A stretch of 47,556 nucleotides of DNA from an uncultured Oleiphilus sp. (GCA_913020495.1 CAJWBJ010000019.1:1-47556); one strand, 5' to 3'. Shown: positions 8,753 through 18,500, counted from the stretch's first letter. A program made the numbers and translations. Notes: generated from the sequence alone by a model not told the origin.

Positions 8753-9340
8753 ATGCAAAAAGTAAGGCGTCTTTCTTTAGGCGAACATCGTTTAGTTGGT
8801 GATATTATCGGAGATAGCTTTGCAGACGATCCGGTCAATTGTTGGGTATTTGGCGGGCAGGATGGTATAAGGCATTACTTTGCTAATACCGCTAAAAAGC
8901 TATTTCTCCCACAAGGTTATGGGCATGTAATGGAAGATGGGAGTGGTGCTTCTTTATGGATACCACCAAATGTAAAGAAGCATATCCCCATTCTGCATAA
9001 TCTTGACACCGCAGCAGCCATGATTCGATACGGTGGGCTAAAATCTATTCCAAGAGGGCTATTAGTGGACAATGCGTTAGCCAAGGCTAAACCTGCGAAG
9101 CCTCATTATTATTTATTTGCTATTGGATCCCGTTCGGCCAAACAGGGTAAAGGTATTGGTGGGGCATTAATGACAGCAGGCTTAAAAAGAGCTGATTTGG
9201 AAAAAATGCCTGTCTATCTAGAAAGTAGTAAAGAGAGGAATATAGCATTCTACCGAAGATACGGCTTTGAAATGATAGAAAAAATCATACCAACTAATGG
9301 TTGTCCGCCCATTTGGTCAATGTGGAGAGAACCCAGCTAA
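8753..9340 (+). CDS. GNAT-family N-acetyltransferase
   Basis: The 195-residue protein has a C-terminal GNAT fold. The acetyl-CoA pyrophosphate-binding loop is GSRSAKQGKGIGGALM, matching Q/R-x-x-G-x-G/A, followed by helix ADLEKMPVYLESSKERNIAFYRRYGFEMIEK, the usual motif B with N...FY..GF. The N-terminal half is typical of the subgroup with a 'DPVNCWVFGG' opening. The substrate is unknown; relatives range from antibiotic to small-molecule acetylases. ATG with GGAAG upstream at normal spacing. It stands alone, 176 bp after recQ and well before the acyl-CoA synthetase, so it is probably monocistronic. Confidence 0.88.
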   Translation: MQKVRRLSLGEHRLVGDIIGDSFADDPVNCWVFGGQDGIRHYFANTAKKLFLPQGYGHVMEDGSGASLWIPPNVKKHIPILHNLDTAAAMIRYGGLKSIPRGLLVDNALAKAKPAKPHYYLFAIGSRSAKQGKGIGGALMTAGLKRADLEKMPVYLESSKERNIAFYRRYGFEMIEKIIPTNGCPPIWSMWREPS

Positions 9341-9767
9341 TTTTCTAAGGCGCTCAATGATATACCAATACGATTAAATACTTGTTAGGGCTCATGCCTG
9401 ACGCATTTAATGTACGATCTACAGCTAAAACCCATGCTGAAATTGTTGAGCACTTGGGCGCTGTGTTCATCTGTGTTGTCTGTTTTTTTTATGTTGGCGT
9501 AATTCGGTGCGACAACTTTTTAACTAATACTAGTCGTTATAACAGCATTAATTAAATGTTGTAGAAAGTTAGTAATATTTTTAAAGGGCCTGCCCCCCAT
9601 TAATGGTTGCAGGTTGGTTGTCGATCGTTCAAATATTTTTTTGTAATATTGCAACCAATCGTCAAACGTTTACCACCTACGGTCAAGGTGCTTTTGGTTG
9701 ATATCTGTACAATTCGCTGCCAGTTTTCGAGTCCTTTGATAGATAAATTAAACATATAAAAAGGTAA
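9341..9767. other. Intergenic region upstream of acyl-CoA synthetase with nested inverted repeats
   Basis: There is no gene in these 427 bp. An outer near-perfect dyad GGTTGGTTG (9612-9620) / CAACCAATC (9652-9660) encloses an inner one, AATATT ... AATATT (9632-9650). This nested structure about 110-155 bp before the synthetase start is a candidate operator or hairpin. A TACAAT hexamer near 9709 might be a -10 element. Nothing else was recognised. Confidence 0.4.
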
Positions 9768-11456
9768 ATGGATATGACCAGCAACAAGACGATTCCACTC
9801 GCGCTAGAACATGTATATAAATGGGAGCAAGAAAAAGCAAACGATCTGTATTTAACGCAGCCTTTGGGTAATGGCACCGTTAAAGAATACACTTGGGCTG
9901 AAGCCGTAGGTGAAGCACGTAAAATGGCTGCTTACATTAAAACCTTGGACTTGCCGGCTAAAAGTAAAATTGCACTTTTATCTAAAAATTGTGCGCATTG
10001 GATTATCGCTGATTGGGCTATTTGGATGGCTGGTCATGTGACTGTTCCGTTATATCCAACATTGAATGCGGATACGGTCGGATATATTTTAGATCACAGT
10101 GAGGCAAAGTTATTATTCGTTGGAAAGCTTGATGACTGGGATGAGATGAAAGACGGGATTCCTGAGGGTTTACCGTGTGTCTCGTTTGAGTTGAGTCCTG
10201 ATGAAGCAAAGGATAAATATCCGCAGTGGGATGAGGTGACTAGTAATGTTAGCCCAATGACAGAGAACACTGTTCGTGACCCGGAAGAAGTAGCCACTAT
10301 TGTTTATACCTCTGGTAGTACTGGTCAACCGAAAGGTGTGATGTTGTCTTTTCACGGTATGGCGTTTGCGGCGGAAGGTGCCATCGAATCGCTTAATGTA
10401 AGCGATCAGGATCGAATGTTATCTTATTTACCATTAGCGCACGTGATGGAGCGTTTTGTTGTTGAAATGGCATCTATATCAGTAGGCTTTAAGTTGTACT
10501 TTGCTGATAATCTTAAGACATTTGTTGCTGACTTAGGTAGAGCTAACCCTACTCTATTCTTAGCTGTCCCTAGAATCTGGACTATTTTCCAAACTGGAAT
10601 TTTTGCAAAAATGCCTAAGAAGAAGCTGGATCGATTAATGCGTATTCCTTTGCTATCCGGTTTTATGAAAAAGAAAATTTTACGAACGCTTGGTTTAGCA
10701 AATGTACGATATGCTGCCAGTGGATCTGCACCGCTTAGCCAAGATACCATTGACTGGTATCGTAAGCTTGGCTTGGAGTTATTGGAAGGGTATGGCATGT
10801 CTGAAAACTTCGGTTATTCTCATATGTCTCAACCCGGTCGTAGCTGTCTTGGTTATGTTGGTGAGCCTCTTCCAGGCGTTGACTGTCGAATTAGTGAAAA
10901 TGGTGAGATACAAGTTAAAACACCTACCATGATGATGGGTTACTTTAAAGACGAAGCAAAAACCAAAGAAGAATTCACTGACGATGGTTACCTTAAAACC
11001 GGTGACCGTGGTGAAATTGACCATCTAAAGCGCCTTAAAATTACAGGCCGTACGAAAGAAATTTTTAAGACTAGTAAAGGTAAGTATGTTGCCCCGGCAC
11101 CTATCGAAAATAAATTAATTAATCATGAAGACATCGAAATGGTTTGTGTCTCGGGTGCTGAGTATCCTGCTCCGCATGGTTTGGTCGTTTTATCTGAATC
11201 GGCGACCGAAAAGTGTCAGGAAATTTCATTTAAAAGTGAATTGGAAACTAGCTTTAAGTCGTTGATTGCAGATGTTAACACCACGCTTGATCCGCATGAA
11301 CATATTAAATTTATCACTGTTGTTAGCGAAGGTTGGACCATAGAAAATGGTTATTTGACGCCTACGATGAAGATGAAAAGAAATGTTATTGAAGATGCTT
11401 ATAAGCCAAGCTTGGATGAGTGGTATGACTCACGTTTATCGGTAATTTGGGCTTAG
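9768..11456 (+). CDS. Long-chain acyl-CoA synthetase (AMP-forming, FadD/FAA1-like)
   Basis: The 562-residue ANL-superfamily enzyme activates a carboxylate, most likely a fatty acid, to acyl-AMP and then acyl-CoA. Motifs: P-loop-like YTSGSTGQPKG (180-190), adenine-binding GYGMSE (341-346), TGD (411-413), hinge GRTKE (427-431) and catalytic Lys439 within SKGKYVAPAPIE, the form typical of eukaryote-like long-chain synthetases. There is no signal peptide. Start: ATG after AAAAAGG; a second ATG two codons in is possible. It converges with the AraC regulator only 3 bp downstream, which may indicate local control. Chain length preference cannot be read. Confidence 0.9.
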   Translation: MDMTSNKTIPLALEHVYKWEQEKANDLYLTQPLGNGTVKEYTWAEAVGEARKMAAYIKTLDLPAKSKIALLSKNCAHWIIADWAIWMAGHVTVPLYPTLNADTVGYILDHSEAKLLFVGKLDDWDEMKDGIPEGLPCVSFELSPDEAKDKYPQWDEVTSNVSPMTENTVRDPEEVATIVYTSGSTGQPKGVMLSFHGMAFAAEGAIESLNVSDQDRMLSYLPLAHVMERFVVEMASISVGFKLYFADNLKTFVADLGRANPTLFLAVPRIWTIFQTGIFAKMPKKKLDRLMRIPLLSGFMKKKILRTLGLANVRYAASGSAPLSQDTIDWYRKLGLELLEGYGMSENFGYSHMSQPGRSCLGYVGEPLPGVDCRISENGEIQVKTPTMMMGYFKDEAKTKEEFTDDGYLKTGDRGEIDHLKRLKITGRTKEIFKTSKGKYVAPAPIENKLINHEDIEMVCVSGAEYPAPHGLVVLSESATEKCQEISFKSELETSFKSLIADVNTTLDPHEHIKFITVVSEGWTIENGYLTPTMKMKRNVIEDAYKPSLDEWYDSRLSVIWA

Positions 11457-11459
11457 TTT

Positions 11460-12473
11460 TTATGTGAGACTGTTATTGGTTCTGAATTGGGCGGGAGATT
11501 CTCCTGTCCAGCGCTTAAATGCTCGGCTAAATGCACTTAGCTCCGAAAAACCCAATAAGTAAGCTACTTCACTGATTGAGACGCTATTTTCTTTTAAATG
11601 GCGTTTCGCTTCTTCTTGCCTGACTTCTTCAACTAGTGATTGAAAGGATACATTATCCTTTTTTAGTTTTCGGTATAAAGTGTGTCGGCTCATATTTAGC
11701 TTATTTGCCACAACTTTTACATCAAGCTCATCATTATCATCTAGATTATTTTTAATGAATGCTCTTACTTTTTCCTGAGTATTATTGTTAGTCGGAAGTT
11801 TTTGAAGTAGTTTTTCTGCATAGTCGGTTAAGATGTTTAATAAGTGAGGGTTAGTTAAATTTATCTTGGTATCAAGCAGTTTTCGATCAAACACGATGCT
11901 TGTAGTCTCTTGATCAAAGAATAATGGCGCGTTAAATATAGATTCATATTGCTCGATGTAGCTCGGGGCGGAATGTTCAAAATTCAAGTGTTTTGGCTTA
12001 AACCGTGTACCAACCAAATACTTGCTGCGAGATAATGCCGAGGCAATCATTCTTTCCATTTCAGGAATAGAATAAAATTCAGGTAATTCAAAACGGAACT
12101 CTAGCGTGGCTAAATCATCTTTTTCAATAAGTGTTAAGGTTGCAGCTTGATTGACAATGCTAAAAAACCGAACGTATTTTTGAAGGCCCTTCAGAACGGT
12201 TTCACACTGGAATGAGGCTTGAGTGACAACACTAAATCGGCTTGGGTCCACTTTATCGCCCACTAATAAGCCGATGGCCGGGTTTTGGGTATATGTTTTG
12301 GCTATATCCCAAAGGGTCTTGAGTTTAGAGATACAAACGCGTCCATCAGGATTTTCAAGATTCTCTAGCGTGATACCCGATTTTTCTTCAAGAAATGTTT
12401 GTTCAATACCTAGTTCCAGTAAAGTGTAGTAAGTATCGATCACGGTGCTAACACTGATGGTAGGTAAGTTCAT
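11460..12473 (-). CDS. AraC-family transcriptional regulator (OruR/ArgR-like, arabinose-binding-like N-domain)
   Basis: The 337-residue regulator has an N-terminal ~190-residue domain of the Arabinose_bd type found in OruR/VirF-like AraC proteins. The C-terminal double helix-turn-helix covers about 235-330: first HTH DVKVVANKLNMSRHTLYRKLK, second SISEVAYLLGFSELSAFSRAFKRWTGESPAQFR, the classic AraC signature. Regulators of this subgroup often control catabolic or lipid genes in pseudomonads and relatives. Convergent with the acyl-CoA synthetase, so a role in controlling it is plausible but unproven. ATG start. Confidence 0.92.
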   Translation of the reverse strand: MNLPTISVSTVIDTYYTLLELGIEQTFLEEKSGITLENLENPDGRVCISKLKTLWDIAKTYTQNPAIGLLVGDKVDPSRFSVVTQASFQCETVLKGLQKYVRFFSIVNQAATLTLIEKDDLATLEFRFELPEFYSIPEMERMIASALSRSKYLVGTRFKPKHLNFEHSAPSYIEQYESIFNAPLFFDQETTSIVFDRKLLDTKINLTNPHLLNILTDYAEKLLQKLPTNNNTQEKVRAFIKNNLDDNDELDVKVVANKLNMSRHTLYRKLKKDNVSFQSLVEEVRQEEAKRHLKENSVSISEVAYLLGFSELSAFSRAFKRWTGESPAQFRTNNSLT

Positions 12474-12557
12474 CTATTTGTACTCAGTATTAGCGGGAGT
12501 ATGAATGCATGACATTAATGGGGCAGATCTCTCCTGCCTCCTTCACCTCTTTGATAA

Positions 12558-13664
12558 TTATCCAAACATCCCGGATAAGAAAGCAATACCAATAGTAAAT
12601 ATACCAATGCTGGTCGCAAGGGCCATCCCATAGAATCGGTTAACGGAACTTTGATGCTGTCTAATGTAGCTATCTATTGCTTGAGCGGCAATATCCTCGG
12701 CAGTTTCTCTGGCCATTTCATGAGCTTGTTGAATTGCTTCTCCTTGAAGTTTTTGCCATGACTCAGTGTCAACTGATTGAACCTCTGAAATATGGTCTTT
12801 TAGCTCTTCTATCAGGCTTGCATCAAGGCTTGTATTTGTTTTTCCATTTAGTAACTCTGTCTTAAACTCATTTAATTGATTACCTAAGAATAAGCCAACT
12901 TCTGCAGCCACTTCTTCTTTTATTGACTCGGTTTTCTTATTAATTTCGTCAACATATTCATCCATGATTGCTTTTAGGTGAACTTGTTGGTCTTGTTTTG
13001 AGTCATTTAAAATACGTTTTACGTGGTCGTACTGTTCATCAAATAAGCTTGAAAGTAATTCGTGTAATCGATTATTTACATTAGCTTTGACGGCAGAGCG
13101 AGCGACTTGCTCAATGATATCAGTAGGTACTGGTGCGGCTGATTGTTGTAGCGTTGCAGGGCTGGGGGCTGCTACTGGTGCATCTTGTAACTCTTCAGGT
13201 AATTCCGTTTGGGTCATTTGTCCTAAATCAGCTTCTTCTTTATCAGATAGTGAGATTGAAATAGCTGGTTGAGGTAGAGCATTATTTTCAACATCATGAC
13301 CGAGTTGTTTAATTATTTCAGCAACAATTTTAGGCTCGGCAGGTTTTGTGAGTACATTATAAATGCCATATGTACGTGCATCATCATTAAAGTCTTCTGA
13401 CTTTTTAGAGGTGCACATAATGACCGGGATACCACTTGTTTCCGGGTTCGTTTTAATTTGCTTTGTCGCTTCAACGCCGTTCATGCCAGGCATTAAATGA
13501 TCCATAAAAATAACATCAGGGTTGTCATTGGCTTTCAAAAAATCCAGGGCATCTTCTGCTGAGCCAACCATACTGACTTTAAGGCTGATTTTTTCTAATA
13601 ATTTGCTTAATGCAAATCGAGCAACTTTTGAATCATCAACCAGTAAAGCACTTTTAATCGTCAT
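12558..13664 (-). CDS. Response regulator with coiled-coil linker and C-terminal membrane anchor
   Basis: The 368-residue protein has no recognisable output domain. The receiver domain spans residues 1-~125 with acidic pocket Asp10/Asp11, phospho-acceptor Asp55 ([11 protein letters not shown]), Thr85 and Lys107 (LTKPAEP), all needed for phosphorylation. Residues ~125-185 are a Pro/Ala/Gln linker, ~190-340 are long charged helices likely to form coiled coil, and 347-368 are one hydrophobic segment ending the protein. This predicts a tail-anchored protein with the receiver in the cytoplasm. AGAGGT precedes the ATG. It lies 100 bp downstream of the PEGA-MORN protein gene on the same strand, and the two may be co-transcribed. 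No histidine kinase is nearby. Confidence 0.88.
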   Translation of the reverse strand: MTIKSALLVDDSKVARFALSKLLEKISLKVSMVGSAEDALDFLKANDNPDVIFMDHLMPGMNGVEATKQIKTNPETSGIPVIMCTSKKSEDFNDDARTYGIYNVLTKPAEPKIVAEIIKQLGHDVENNALPQPAISISLSDKEEADLGQMTQTELPEELQDAPVAAPSPATLQQSAAPVPTDIIEQVARSAVKANVNNRLHELLSSLFDEQYDHVKRILNDSKQDQQVHLKAIMDEYVDEINKKTESIKEEVAAEVGLFLGNQLNEFKTELLNGKTNTSLDASLIEELKDHISEVQSVDTESWQKLQGEAIQQAHEMARETAEDIAAQAIDSYIRQHQSSVNRFYGMALATSIGIFTIGIAFLSGMFG

Positions 13665-13764
13665 TATTTACCTCTTTAGAATCTTTGTTCTGCGCTGTCT
13701 ATTTATAAGTATAAACAACTATTTATGCATTGCTAATTACAGCGTTTTAGACTGTTTTAATCTT

Positions 13765-15123
13765 TTACCAGCCATCAAGTTGTGGGCATTCTGTTGCGCG
13801 ATAACTTTTGAGCCGGTAGCAAACGCCTGGTTCACTTGATCTTGCTGTAAAGATTTCACCTTCGGCTGTTGTAAGTGTTGCTTTACCAAATGGATCGCCG
13901 TCTTTAAAGGTTCCTGTGATTTTACTGCCATTTGGGTTCAAAATTTCACCCTTACCGTGGTAAAGACCATCAATAAACTGCCCAACATATTTTTTGCCGC
14001 TGGCATAGGTTTCAAACCCTTTTCCATGGAACATGCCATTAGAAAATGAACCTTCATAATGACCGCCATCAGGGTAGGTTAAAGAACCATGCCCATGAAA
14101 CAGGTTGTCAGCAAAGCCACCAACATAGAGTAAGCCTCCTTTTGTGGTGAGTGAACCTTGACCATTTAGTACTCCGTCGATCCAGAAACCACTATAAATA
14201 TCCCCCGTAGCTTTAGTTAATGTACCTTCACCACTAAATTTGTTGCTATCAACTTCGCCGATATAGGTATCGCCATCGGTGGTTGTTAGTGAGCCTTGGC
14301 CCTGCATTCTTCCTTCAAACCACTCCCCTTGGTATTTCATACCATTGGCATAGCGTACTGAGCCGCTACCATGAAACTTACCATTTACAAATGAGCCGTT
14401 ATATTCGAGTTTACCATCCTCTTTATAATGACCTTCTCCGGTTAATATATCATTTGTCCATTCCCCGTTGAGGTATTCCACTTTAGAGTAATGTTCTAAT
14501 CGTGCATTAAGTGACTTGCTCATACCGCGGCGTACATCTATTTGAGTGCTCCAGCTAGTGTATCCACTCTTGGCAACTTCTATCGTGTAATTTCCTGGTG
14601 TAAGTTCTAGCTCAAGCATTGTTGGCCCGTATGGTTTGCCGTTTACCAATACTGTGTCGTCATGAACGTTTGAACGTATGGTTAGTTTACCTGTGGTTAA
14701 TGGTGCTTTTTTTGGAGCACTACTGTAAGCAACGACTTCTTGCTCTATTATTTTTTCAGGAGCATCTTGTTGCTGTGTTGATGATGCTGTTTGCTGATCT
14801 TCAAGTGGTGATGCTATTTCGTCAGCAAAGATAGCGTCATTATTAAAGGATGCATCGTCTGCTTCTTTTTGGGACGGTAATTGCGTTAGTGTATTTTCAT
14901 TTTTTTCAGATTTAGAAGTTTTGTTAAGCGTTGTTTTTGCTTTTATAGGTGTCTTGTCATGGGTGGCGTTGGTTTGCTTTTGAGAATCTGTTTTAACCAC
15001 CCAAGGTTCAGGAACTTCATTCGGAATACCTTCAGAAAGAGGGCTGACAGGCGCGAATCCTGCGGTAACTAAAAGCAGTATAAATAAAAAGTTGATAAAG
15101 AGGAGAGGCCTCAAATCGACCAT
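13765..15123 (-). CDS. PEGA-domain and MORN-repeat envelope protein
   Basis: The 452-residue protein has an N-terminal hydrophobic segment (about 6-24), either a signal anchor or an uncleaved signal. Next comes a low-complexity Thr/Lys/Gln-rich linker (30-140), then a PEGA domain (146-209, with VLVNGKPYG, LTPGNYTIEVAKSGY). Nine MORN-type repeats (about 216-426) follow with an exact 23-residue period: YxGxW/F-like positions at 218, 241, 264, 287, 310, 333, 356, 379 and 402. The C-terminus has two cysteines (435, 446) that could pair if periplasmic. PEGA domains usually sit on the extracytoplasmic side, and bacterial MORN arrays form elongated beta sheets; a specific function is unknown. AGGAAG precedes the ATG. 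Probably in one operon with the membrane-anchored response regulator. Confidence 0.87.
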   Translation of the reverse strand: MVDLRPLLFINFLFILLLVTAGFAPVSPLSEGIPNEVPEPWVVKTDSQKQTNATHDKTPIKAKTTLNKTSKSEKNENTLTQLPSQKEADDASFNNDAIFADEIASPLEDQQTASSTQQQDAPEKIIEQEVVAYSSAPKKAPLTTGKLTIRSNVHDDTVLVNGKPYGPTMLELELTPGNYTIEVAKSGYTSWSTQIDVRRGMSKSLNARLEHYSKVEYLNGEWTNDILTGEGHYKEDGKLEYNGSFVNGKFHGSGSVRYANGMKYQGEWFEGRMQGQGSLTTTDGDTYIGEVDSNKFSGEGTLTKATGDIYSGFWIDGVLNGQGSLTTKGGLLYVGGFADNLFHGHGSLTYPDGGHYEGSFSNGMFHGKGFETYASGKKYVGQFIDGLYHGKGEILNPNGSKITGTFKDGDPFGKATLTTAEGEIFTARSSEPGVCYRLKSYRATECPQLDGW

Positions 15124-15382
15124 GAATGTACTTCCTTTGGGAGTTGAAAATAGATTTTCTGAATTTAACCGGGATGCTAATAATTAGAGTCTAGTCTGAA
15201 ATGTAAAAAAATTCCTGCTTAAAGGCTTCAAATGTAAGGCGGTTCACAGAAACTGTTGGCTTTACTTCTAATGTTTGGCATATGAAAACGGCTGCACTGT
15301 ACACTTTTAATGACGAAACGCGAATGTTTTATAAAGAAAAAGAGAATAAATGCGTGTGAATATTGCGTTTTTAAGCGGTAAC

Positions 15383-15411
15383 TTGTTAGTGTATATCTAC
15401 TTTTATAAGAT
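15383..15411 (+). promoter_or_regulatory. Candidate sigma-70 promoter for the M16C peptidase
   Basis: TTGTTA (15383-15388), a 17-bp spacer and TAAGAT (15406-15411) lie about 115 bp before the peptidase ATG, 4/6 match at each hexamer. It sits in the 403-bp gap 15124-15526 between the divergent MORN and peptidase genes, where I see no other gene. Confidence 0.4.
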
Positions 15412-15526
15412 AGTAATATGTGAATATAGATACAAATACAGGATGAACTTGGCCTTCATTCGCAGTCCGGTCTATAGTCTCCTTATCTAATTCTTTTTTC
15501 TGCAGTTTACAAGGTACGAAGCTTTT

Positions 15527-18445
15527 ATGGCTAACAAGAATATTCATAGTGCATTTACGTTAATCAGAACTCAAAAAATTGACGCGTTACATGTCATGGT
15601 TGAGGAGTATGAGCATACGGCCACTGGGGCGAAGCATTTGCATTTTGCTACAAATAATAGTGAAAATGTCTTTTTAGTCGGTTTAAAAACAGTGCCTCTC
15701 GATAATTGTGGTGTTGCACATATTCTAGAGCACACGGCTTTGTGCGGGAGTGAAAAATACCCTGTTCGCGACCCCTTCTTTATGATGATTCGCCGTTCTC
15801 TAAATACCTTTATGAACGCATTTACGAGCAGCGATTGGACGGCCTATCCATTTGCGAGTAAGAATAAAAAAGATTTTAATAATTTATTGGAGGTCTATTT
15901 GGATGCCGTGTTCTTTTCTCGGTTAGACGAAATGGATTTTTTACAGGAAGGCCATCGTGTAGAGTTTGAAACACCTGATGATGCTAATTCTGACCTGACA
16001 TATAAAGGTGTCGTTTATAATGAAATGAAGGGGGCGATGAGTTCCCCGGTGAGCCAGCTATGGCAAACGTTAACTCGCCACCTCTATCCAACTTCAACTT
16101 ATCACTATAATAGTGGTGGTGATCCTGAACATATTACAAATTTAAGCTACCAATCCCTAAAAGATTTCTACGCTAAGCACTATCACCCAAGCAATGCGGT
16201 TTTTCTAACCTTTGGGGACATTCCTGCAATTGAGCATCAAACTAGCTTCCATGACTTCGCTTTGTCTCGGTTTCAAAAGGAAGATCATGGTATACATATT
16301 CCTGATGAACAACGTTATTGTGCGCCAATACGTATTCAAGAGAACTATCCGATAGAAGAAGATGAGCCAACTGAGCATAAAACGCATATCGTGATGGCGT
16401 GGTTATTAGGTCATGGTTTTGATCTTGAGCAGAATCTTGAGGCGCATTTACTTGCAAATGTATTGTTTGAAAATTCGGCGGCGCCTTTGCAGCGCGTCCT
16501 TGAAGAATCAAAACTTGGTCATTCACCTTCACCTCTATGTGGTTTGGAAGACTCAAATCGAGAAATGGCTTTTGCTTGCGGTTTGGAAGGTAGTGAACCA
16601 GGAACTGAAGAAGCGATGGAAGCCGAAATAATGGCTGTATTGCATGAAGTCGCAGAAAATGGTGTTGAAAAAGAACGCTTGGACGCTGTATTGCATCAGT
16701 TGGAATTAAGTCAGCGTGAAATATCTGGTGATGGGTTTCCTTATGGTTTACAAATTATTTTAGCGGCATTACCACCCATGATTCATGGTGGCGACCCTGT
16801 CGCATTACTAGATTTAGAGCCAGTGCTTGAAAAACTGCGTGAGCAAGTGAAAGACCCTGAATACTTTAAATCATTAGTGAAAAAGTTACTTATTGATAAC
16901 CCGCACCGGGTTACTTTGTCTCTGCGTCCTGACGCACAATATGAAAATGTCAGAACTGCATTAACGAAGAAAGAACTGGAAGACAAAAAGGCTTCTCTTT
17001 CTGAAGAAGAAAAACAGCGTGTAATTGATCAGGCTGAGCTTCTAAAACAGCGTCAGTTAAAGAAAGATGATGAATCTATTCTTCCTAAAGTCGGTATTCC
17101 AGATGTACCGCTGCACTTGTTAACGCCTGAAGGTAAACCTTTCTCAGCTGATGACAGTATTACTTCTTACCATCAAGGAACGAATGGTTTGGTGTACGAA
17201 CAAATAATTATAGATATGCCAGAACTTGATGATGACCTAAAAGCCTTGTTGCCTATTTATACCAGTGTTGTAACCGAGTTAGGTCTTGGTGAACAGAGCT
17301 ATTTAGATATTCAAAATAAGCAATCTGCATTAACTGGGGGAATGGGGGTATATAGCTCAATTAAAGGTTCGGTTGATAATGTACAGAATATTAAGGGCAT
17401 TATTGTTTTCTCTGGTAAAGCCTTAGCAAGAAACCATACCTTTTTGACTGAGCTTCTAAAAGATACCATTAATGATGCCCGGTTTGATGAGTTGGAGCGA
17501 TTAAAGGAGCTGGTTGCTCAAATGCGTGCGAGAAGAGAACAATCGGTGACCAGTAATGGTCATGGTTTAGCAATGGGTGTGGCATCAAGCAGGATGAGTC
17601 CCGCTGCTTATTTGGCGTACCAGTTAGGTGGCGTTCAGGGAATTAAATCGATCAAAGCGTTAGATGATTCATTGTCGGATGATGCAACGCTAGCAAAGTT
17701 CGCCTTACAGCTACAAAAAATTCATACTAAGGTTTGCAAGAGTGCGCGTCAGTATTTAGTCGTTGCTGAAGCTGAAGTGGCTGATGGTGTTGCGCGGCAC
17801 ATCAAAGAATGCCACTCAGGTTTTAAAGTAAGGAATACTGAAAATTTTACGCTTCCTGAAGTAAGGGAAACTGTAAAAGAAGCATGGTTAACTTCTACGC
17901 AAGTAAACTTCTGTGCAAAAGCCTACCCAACGGTTGCGGTAGGTCATGTTGATGCGCCTGCATTAACTGTCTTAGGCGGCTTTTTACGAAATGGTTATTT
18001 GCATCGTGCTATTAGAGAACAGGGTGGTGCTTATGGTGGTGGCGCTGGACAAGATTCTGCTTCGGCTGCATTTCGATTTTTCTCCTATCGAGACCCTCGT
18101 TTAACTGAAACGCTTGATGATTTTGATGCTTCTCTTGAATGGTTGAAAAAGACTAAGCATGACGAGGAGGAGTTGGAGCAAGCAATTTTAGGGGTTGTTT
18201 CTCAAATTGATAAGCCAAAATCACCAGCGGGCGAAGCAAAAGGCGATTACCATAGTTTACTGTCTGGTCGAACTAAAGAGCAGCGTGAGCATTTCAGAGC
18301 GCAAGTTCTGAGTGTGACTCTGGATGACCTTCAACGAGTAGGTGAGCAGTACTTAAAGCCAGAATTGGCGAGTGTTGGGGTGATTACACAGACCTCTAAT
18401 AAAGCAAAACTTGAAGCGCTGGGTTTGTCTGTTCACGAGCTATAA
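15527..18445 (+). CDS. M16C-family metallopeptidase (presequence protease-like, insulinase superfamily)
   Basis: The 972-residue peptidase has an inverted zinc motif HILEH (65-69; His65, His69 ligands, Glu68 catalytic) and third ligand Glu166 in VVYNEMKGAM. Length and the order of four homologous ~240-residue domains match PreP/Mop112-type M16C enzymes, which degrade unstructured peptides inside a closed chamber. The C-terminal half retains the R/Y substrate-binding region (REQGGAYGGGA near 820). There is no signal peptide, so it is likely cytoplasmic. It is probably monocistronic, and ends convergent with ppsR across a strong stem-loop. Confidence 0.93.
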   Translation: MANKNIHSAFTLIRTQKIDALHVMVEEYEHTATGAKHLHFATNNSENVFLVGLKTVPLDNCGVAHILEHTALCGSEKYPVRDPFFMMIRRSLNTFMNAFTSSDWTAYPFASKNKKDFNNLLEVYLDAVFFSRLDEMDFLQEGHRVEFETPDDANSDLTYKGVVYNEMKGAMSSPVSQLWQTLTRHLYPTSTYHYNSGGDPEHITNLSYQSLKDFYAKHYHPSNAVFLTFGDIPAIEHQTSFHDFALSRFQKEDHGIHIPDEQRYCAPIRIQENYPIEEDEPTEHKTHIVMAWLLGHGFDLEQNLEAHLLANVLFENSAAPLQRVLEESKLGHSPSPLCGLEDSNREMAFACGLEGSEPGTEEAMEAEIMAVLHEVAENGVEKERLDAVLHQLELSQREISGDGFPYGLQIILAALPPMIHGGDPVALLDLEPVLEKLREQVKDPEYFKSLVKKLLIDNPHRVTLSLRPDAQYENVRTALTKKELEDKKASLSEEEKQRVIDQAELLKQRQLKKDDESILPKVGIPDVPLHLLTPEGKPFSADDSITSYHQGTNGLVYEQIIIDMPELDDDLKALLPIYTSVVTELGLGEQSYLDIQNKQSALTGGMGVYSSIKGSVDNVQNIKGIIVFSGKALARNHTFLTELLKDTINDARFDELERLKELVAQMRARREQSVTSNGHGLAMGVASSRMSPAAYLAYQLGGVQGIKSIKALDDSLSDDATLAKFALQLQKIHTKVCKSARQYLVVAEAEVADGVARHIKECHSGFKVRNTENFTLPEVRETVKEAWLTSTQVNFCAKAYPTVAVGHVDAPALTVLGGFLRNGYLHRAIREQGGAYGGGAGQDSASAAFRFFSYRDPRLTETLDDFDASLEWLKKTKHDEEELEQAILGVVSQIDKPKSPAGEAKGDYHSLLSGRTKEQREHFRAQVLSVTLDDLQRVGEQYLKPELASVGVITQTSNKAKLEALGLSVHEL

Positions 18446-18465
18446 AAATTCATTGTCCATGACTA

Positions 18466-18492
18466 TTTCTCGCGGTTGTGAGCCGCGAGAAA
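18466..18492. terminator. Stem-loop between convergent M16C peptidase and ppsR genes
   Basis: A perfect 10-bp stem TTTCTCGCGG / CCGCGAGAAA with a 7-nt loop fills the 55-bp junction. No U-tract follows on either strand, since the A/T run is part of the stem, so intrinsic termination is uncertain; it may protect both mRNA 3' ends. Confidence 0.55.
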
Positions 18493-18500
18493 AATTGTAA

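Noticed and set aside
13830-14480. Tandem repeat or CRISPR-like periodicity of about 69 bp
   Set aside because: It is the coding sequence of the 23-residue MORN repeats; the DNA units are diverged and in frame.
15281-15358. 25-codon frame in the gap before the M16C gene
   Set aside because: No ribosome site and ordinary length for chance; not supported.
16242-16556. 104-codon frame antisense to the M16C peptidase
   Set aside because: Shadow of a well-supported gene with no motif.
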